A program made the translations under genes and the position numbers. Shown piece by piece: positions 60,252 through 64,000 of a stretch of 64,000 nucleotides of DNA. The DNA comes from an uncultured Lachnospiraceae bacterium (GTDB lineage: Bacteria > Bacillota > Clostridia > Lachnospirales > Lachnospiraceae). Numbering within the stretch: position 1 is the first letter of the stretch; the number at the start of each line of letters is the position of its first letter. Below the pieces are notes generated by a model that saw only the letters and a list, made by a program, of their open reading frames with translations, made no database searches and was not told where the DNA came from. The stretch is taken from positions 1-64,000 of the forward strand of contig CAJTRA010000003.1 in the NCBI GenBank assembly GCA_910578345.1, read 5' to 3'.

Positions 60252-61655
60252 TTGGCAGATAACAGAAATAAGATAACGAAATACAGACGCCCTGTCAACT
60301 TGAATATTGGCATGATCATATTTGCCACGATCTTTTTTTACGTGGTTATTTGCGCGATTACCTATCTGCGGACAGAGCATATTGTCGGTTATAATGTACA
60401 GGAGGGCTCTCTGACTTCTAACAGTATCTATAAGGGCATTGCGCTGCGGAAGGAAGAGATTGTGCCATGTACGAATGCCGGGTATGTGAATTATTTTGCC
60501 AGAGAAGGGGAACGGGTTGCAGTTGGGAATCTGATCTATACGATCGATGAAACCGGACGGTTGTCTGATTATATCAATGCGGGCGAGAGTGGAGAGAATT
60601 CTCTGTCGGATGAAGATTTGTCGGAACTGAAATCAGAGATCACTGCCTTTATCAGCCGCTTTGACCGCACACAGTTTACGGATGTATATAACTTCAAATA
60701 CAGCGTAGAAGGCACAGTGCTTAAGCTTGCCAACTACAATATTCTCGAAAATGTCAGTGCTTTGAACGATGCCTCCAACACCGCGCTGATCAATTACTGC
60801 TACGCGAATAAGAGTGGGATCGTTACTTATTCGGTGGATGGTTACGAGGATCTGAAATTGGAGGATATGACGGTAGAACTTTTTGACCAGAAGGAATATG
60901 ATAAGAAACATCTTGTCAATAATGAGCTCCTGGCGAGCGGCGATCCAGCGTATAAGCTGTCTACGGACGAGGACTGGTCAATCGTGATCCATGTGGAGGA
61001 GAAGAACAAGGAGTTAGTCGATCAGTTGGTAGAAGAAGAGTACATAGAGGTGAAATTCTTAAAGAACCAGTACACTTCATGGGGCCAAGTGGAACCTTTT
61101 ACCAATGAGGCGGGAGATCTGTTTGTAGAACTCTCTTTTACAAATTCCATGGTTACTTTCTGTACAGATCGTTTTATTGACATTGAGCTTCTTCTGGAGG
61201 AAGAGAAAGGACTTAAGATTCCCAATTCTTCTATTGTGGAGAAAGAATTTTTCATCGTGCCGAAGGAGTATGTTACGAAGGGCGGTAACAGCGGCAATAG
61301 CGGCGTTCTTCTGGAAACGTATGACGAAGAGGGAAATGCGTCCACGCAGTTTGTAGAAACCACGATTTATGATGAAACGGAGACGGAATACTATCTGGAC
61401 GACAGTGTGCTGCATGCCGGCAGTTATATTATCAAACCGGAATCCACAGAGAAGCACGCGGTCAGCAAGACAGGCTCTCTGATCGGCGTATACAATATCA
61501 ACAAAGGTTACGCAGACTTTAAACAGGTCAGCATCTTATATCAGAATGAAGAATATGCTATCGTGAAATCCAATACTGCCTACGGGTTAAATGTCTATGA
61601 TCATATCGTGCTGGATGCGTCGATGGTTAATGATAACGATTTTATTTATGAATGA
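60252..61655 (+). CDS. HlyD-family membrane fusion-like protein
   Basis: 467 residues from TTG 60252, eight bases after AAAGGAG. One N-terminal membrane helix (residues 20-38, MIIFATIFFYVVICAIT), then an extracytoplasmic domain with an HlyD-type biotinyl-lipoyl half: GIALRKEEIVPCTNAGYVNYFAREGERVAVGNLIYTID, and a second matching part around 185 (NKSGIVTYSVDGYE). Family annotated HlyD efflux adaptor-like; in Clostridia it often lies before yggS and sepF, so a link to the division site or cell envelope is possible. No exporter gene is adjacent. Confidence 0.8.
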   Translation: MADNRNKITKYRRPVNLNIGMIIFATIFFYVVICAITYLRTEHIVGYNVQEGSLTSNSIYKGIALRKEEIVPCTNAGYVNYFAREGERVAVGNLIYTIDETGRLSDYINAGESGENSLSDEDLSELKSEITAFISRFDRTQFTDVYNFKYSVEGTVLKLANYNILENVSALNDASNTALINYCYANKSGIVTYSVDGYEDLKLEDMTVELFDQKEYDKKHLVNNELLASGDPAYKLSTDEDWSIVIHVEEKNKELVDQLVEEEYIEVKFLKNQYTSWGQVEPFTNEAGDLFVELSFTNSMVTFCTDRFIDIELLLEEEKGLKIPNSSIVEKEFFIVPKEYVTKGGNSGNSGVLLETYDEEGNASTQFVETTIYDETETEYYLDDSVLHAGSYIIKPESTEKHAVSKTGSLIGVYNINKGYADFKQVSILYQNEEYAIVKSNTAYGLNVYDHIVLDASMVNDNDFIYE

Positions 61656-61741
61656 CCCTGTCGGCCAGCTAACGGCTGAGGCTTTTGCGCAAAGTCATGA
61701 TGCTTAGTGTAGAGAATGGCCACAGGGCCGGGAGAACAGGT

Positions 61742-62437
61742 ATGAGTCAGATTCAGGAACATTTGGAGATGGTAGAGGCTAAGATTGCATCTGCCTGTGC
61801 GGAAAGCGGCCGCCGCCGCGAAGAGGTTAAACTGATCGCGGTCAGCAAGACGAAGCCCGTCTGCTTACTGCAAGAGGCATACGAATGTGGATGCCGGGAC
61901 TTTGGGGAAAATAAAGTGCAGGAACTGGTGGATAAATACGATAAACTGCCGGGAGACATCCGATGGCATATGATTGGCCACCTGCAGCGTAACAAGGTAA
62001 AATATATCATAGATAAAGTGTACTTGATTCACAGCGTGGATTCCTTGCGTCTTGCTGAACAGATCAGCAAAGAGGCGGAAAAGAAAGGGATTACAGCGGC
62101 GATTTTAGTCGAGATCAATGTAGCAGAAGAGGAGAGTAAGTTCGGGGTCACAGTAGAACATGCGGTTAGCCTGGTAGAAGAAATTGCCAAGTTGCCCAAT
62201 ATTGAGATCAGGGGACTTATGACAATCGCCCCCTATGTTGAGAATCCGGAGGAGAATAGACTGTATTTTGCCAAACTAAAGCAAATTTATGTTGACATAA
62301 TTCATAAAAACATTGATAATGTTTGTATGAAGGAGCTTTCTATGGGTATGACCGGGGATTATGAGGTTGCGGTCACGGAGGGTGCGACATACATAAGAAT
62401 TGGAACAGGTATTTTCGGAGAGAGAGAATACACATAA
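61742..62437 (+). CDS. YggS family PLP homeostasis protein
   Basis: 231 residues from ATG 61742, seven bases after GGGAG; a longer in-frame start at 61685 is not typical. PLP-binding Lys in AVSKTKP, GENKVQEL, WHMIGHLQRNK, GLMTIAPY, and the C-terminal SMGMTGDYEVAVTEGATYIRIGTGIFG. These proteins bind PLP without catalysing a reaction and keep PLP and amino acid balance. Its gene is beside sepF in many Firmicutes (ylmE-ylmF), as here. Confidence 0.95.
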   Translation: MSQIQEHLEMVEAKIASACAESGRRREEVKLIAVSKTKPVCLLQEAYECGCRDFGENKVQELVDKYDKLPGDIRWHMIGHLQRNKVKYIIDKVYLIHSVDSLRLAEQISKEAEKKGITAAILVEINVAEEESKFGVTVEHAVSLVEEIAKLPNIEIRGLMTIAPYVENPEENRLYFAKLKQIYVDIIHKNIDNVCMKELSMGMTGDYEVAVTEGATYIRIGTGIFGEREYT

Positions 62438-62552
62438 TATACACAGGCTAGCGGGCGCGGCGATAGTGTGGACACAAAGCAGGTTTTCTACACAGTGAGG
62501 AAACAGCGCGGCACTAGAATCATGGACAGGAATGAAGTGACGGAGGTTTTTT

Positions 62553-63053
62553 ATGAGTGTAATGGATAAGTTTTTGAATGCCATGAAGTTGAACGACGAA
62601 GATGATGAATATTATGACGATTACTATGATGATGAACCCGAACCGGTCAAAAAACCAACCCCGGTGAGAGATAGAGACAACAACGATGCAGAAGAGGAAC
62701 GGATCATCAGAAAGGCTACGCCGAAAGTGACACCGATGCGTCAGACGAAGAAGGTATCCGGTACAGGCATGGAAGTATGTGTGATTAAGCCCACCACGAT
62801 GGAAGATGCACGTGAGATCACGGAGACGCTTTTGGACAACAGGACGGTGGTACTCAATCTCGAAGGACTGGATGTAGATATTGCCCAGAGGATTATTGAT
62901 TTTACATCGGGTTCCTGTTTTGCAATGTCGGGAAATCTACAGAAAATTTCACACTATATTTTCATTGTCACACCGGCCAGCGTTGATCTTTCCGGTGACT
63001 TCCAGGAAATCCTGTCTGGTTCATTTGACGTTCCGATCAACAATGGAATCTAA
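62553..63053 (+). CDS. sepF: Cell division protein SepF
   Basis: 166 residues. N-terminal membrane-targeting amphipathic helix (MSVMDKFLNAMKL), an acidic Asp/Tyr stretch (EYYDDYYDDEPEPVKK) and the SepF domain VIKPTTMEDAREITETLLDNRTVVLNLEGLDVDIAQRIIDFTSGSCFAMSGNLQKISHYIFIVTP. It anchors FtsZ to the membrane and shapes the division ring. GGAGG with seven-base spacing. 115 bases after yggS. Confidence 0.96.
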   Translation: MSVMDKFLNAMKLNDEDDEYYDDYYDDEPEPVKKPTPVRDRDNNDAEEERIIRKATPKVTPMRQTKKVSGTGMEVCVIKPTTMEDAREITETLLDNRTVVLNLEGLDVDIAQRIIDFTSGSCFAMSGNLQKISHYIFIVTPASVDLSGDFQEILSGSFDVPINNGI

Positions 63054-63075
63054 GATACATAAGGCGAAGAAAGTG

Positions 63076-63105
63076 CTTCCTGGCATATTGTCAGGAAGTT
63101 TCTTG
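63076..63105 (+). terminator. Terminator-like hairpin after sepF
   Basis: CTTCCTG pairs with CAGGAAG (nine-base loop), followed by TTTCTTGATTCTTTTT. Some readthrough to aroB is possible. Confidence 0.65.
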
Positions 63106-63133
63106 ATTCTTTTTACGATATAGGGAGGTATAG

Positions 63134-64000
63134 ATGGCTAACCGAATGACGATCAACTATGAGAAGAAACCCTGTTATGACATTGTGTTTGCCGATCAAT
63201 TTGATTTGCTGGTCGATGAACTGCAGGCATTTCAGATTGCGGACAGAAGAGTGGCTGTGATTGCTGATTCCTGTACAGAGAAATTATTTGGCGCTGTTGT
63301 CTGTGATCTTCTGGAAGGGCGCTGCAAGAAGGTGATTCTTCATTCTTTTCCGGCAGGAGAAGCGAATAAGACGCTTGATACCGTAAAGGACATCTATAAG
63401 CGGCTGATCGAGGAAGCGTTTGACAGGAAGGATCTGTTGATTGCGTTAGGCGGCGGCGTTGTTGGAGATATCACTGGCTATGCGGCAGCCACTTATCTGC
63501 GCGGCATCGATTTTGTACAGATACCGACCACACTGATCGCACAGTCAGACAGCAGCATTGGCGGCAAGACCGGGGTAGATTTTGACGGCTATAAGAATAT
63601 GGTGGGCGCGTTCTATATGCCTAAACTGGTCTATATGAATGTGGCAGTCTTAAAGCAGCTGGACGACAGACAATTCTATGCCGGATTTGCCGAGGTGATG
63701 AAACATGGGCTGATCAAGGACAGCCTGTTTTACGAATGGCTATTGGATCATATGTATGAGATTCATGACAGAGAATACGATGTCCTGGAAGAAATGATCA
63801 TGCGCAGTTGTACGGTCAAGAAGCTTGTCGTTGAGAAAGACCCTAAGGAACAGGGCGACAGGGCGCTGCTCAATTTCGGACATACCATAGGACATGCCAT
63901 CGAGAAAGCAATGCATTTTGAAATGCTGCACGGGGAATGTATCGCGCTTGGCATGGTAGCAGCGGCCTATATTTCCTGGAAGCATAACTGGCTGTCTATG
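63134..64000 (+). CDS. aroB: 3-dehydroquinate synthase (partial, runs off window)
   Basis: 289 residues in the window, no stop. GGGAGG lies five bases before the ATG. Family motifs: FPAGEANKTLDTV, LIALGGGVVGDITGYAAATYLRGIDFVQIPTTLIAQSDSSIGGKTGVD (NAD-binding and catalytic Lys), FAEVMKHGLIKD, LNFGHTIGHAIEKA (metal-ligand His). It makes the second step of the shikimate pathway for aromatic amino acids in the cytoplasm. It follows sepF after a hairpin. Confidence 0.95.
   Translation, partial: MANRMTINYEKKPCYDIVFADQFDLLVDELQAFQIADRRVAVIADSCTEKLFGAVVCDLLEGRCKKVILHSFPAGEANKTLDTVKDIYKRLIEEAFDRKDLLIALGGGVVGDITGYAAATYLRGIDFVQIPTTLIAQSDSSIGGKTGVDFDGYKNMVGAFYMPKLVYMNVAVLKQLDDRQFYAGFAEVMKHGLIKDSLFYEWLLDHMYEIHDREYDVLEEMIMRSCTVKKLVVEKDPKEQGDRALLNFGHTIGHAIEKAMHFEMLHGECIALGMVAAAYISWKHNWLSM

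Noticed and set aside
63043..63123. 26-codon frame between sepF and aroB
   Set aside because: It overlaps the sepF end and contains the terminator hairpin; no clear start signal.
1..64000. CRISPR array, tRNA, rRNA, prophage or defence system
   Set aside because: I found no regularly spaced repeats, no tRNA-like folds with CCA ends, and no cas, integrase or phage structural genes.

Overview
The window looks like the chromosome of a spore-forming, anaerobic member of the Clostridia, most likely Lachnospiraceae. The evidence is gene content and order: cotJABC and a GerW/YtfJ sporulation protein, a Rex-type operator in front of a ferredoxin-like [FeFe] hydrogenase gene, mreBCD joined to minCDE and rodA, SepF, DUF1292, DUF4321 and DUF5662 proteins, and dense co-directional operons with ATGA or TGATG overlaps. 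I do not claim a species. Nearly everything is core chromosome. The only mobile DNA is a truncated DDE transposase at the left edge, next to an AT-rich orphan gene.

Layout. 1-1.6 kb: IS fragment and an unrecognised helical protein. 1.6-2.8 kb: cotJABC spore coat operon (minus). 3.2-6.4 kb: Gld-type ABC exporter with a fused permease-GldG subunit. 6.5-8.1 kb: Rex box and [FeFe] hydrogenase. 8.1-11.5 kb: gltX and a UvrD-like helicase. 11.5-16.9 kb: DUF1292, a GH13 protein that seems to have lost its catalytic residues, DUF5662, a Cys-rich low-complexity protein, trpS and a histidine phosphatase. 17-21.1 kb: hflK, hflC, a TPR protein and a DUF4037 protein. 21.2-24 kb: NusG-II protein, Gx transporter, ruvA and ruvB behind a promoter overlapped by a LexA/DinR-like box. 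24-26.2 kb: coiled-coil protein, YbaK deacylase, zapA. 26.2-31.8 kb: U32 peptidase, SEDS glycosyltransferase, class B PBP, NUDIX. 31.9-34.4 kb: sporulation-linked cluster (DUF2953, ytfJ, a 46-residue membrane protein, a J-domain protein). 34.5-40 kb: rpmB, then asp23, fakA, recG and degV. 40.2-49.8 kb: miaB, mutS, mutL, miaA, a methionine gamma-lyase-like gene, DUF4321, radC. 49.8-59.6 kb: mreBCD, PBP2, minCDE, rodA, an MGS-like gene, and an S11 carboxypeptidase. 59.7-64 kb: P-loop protein, HlyD-like protein, YggS, sepF and the start of aroB.

How the genes work together. Cell shape and division dominate: two SEDS/class B PBP pairs, the Mre scaffold, the Min system, ZapA, SepF and a D,D-carboxypeptidase. 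Genome maintenance is the second theme (ruvAB, recG, mutSL, radC, UvrD-like). RuvAB appears SOS-controlled and the hydrogenase NADH/NAD-controlled, judging from operator sequences.

The least expected signals are the two apparent pseudoenzymes (GH13-like and methylglyoxal-synthase-like), the Rex and LexA operators, an SD-sequestering hairpin before a Cys-rich protein, a strong terminator 12 bases before recG, and an inserted domain of about 250 residues in PBP2. I see no CRISPR array, tRNA, rRNA or classic defence system.
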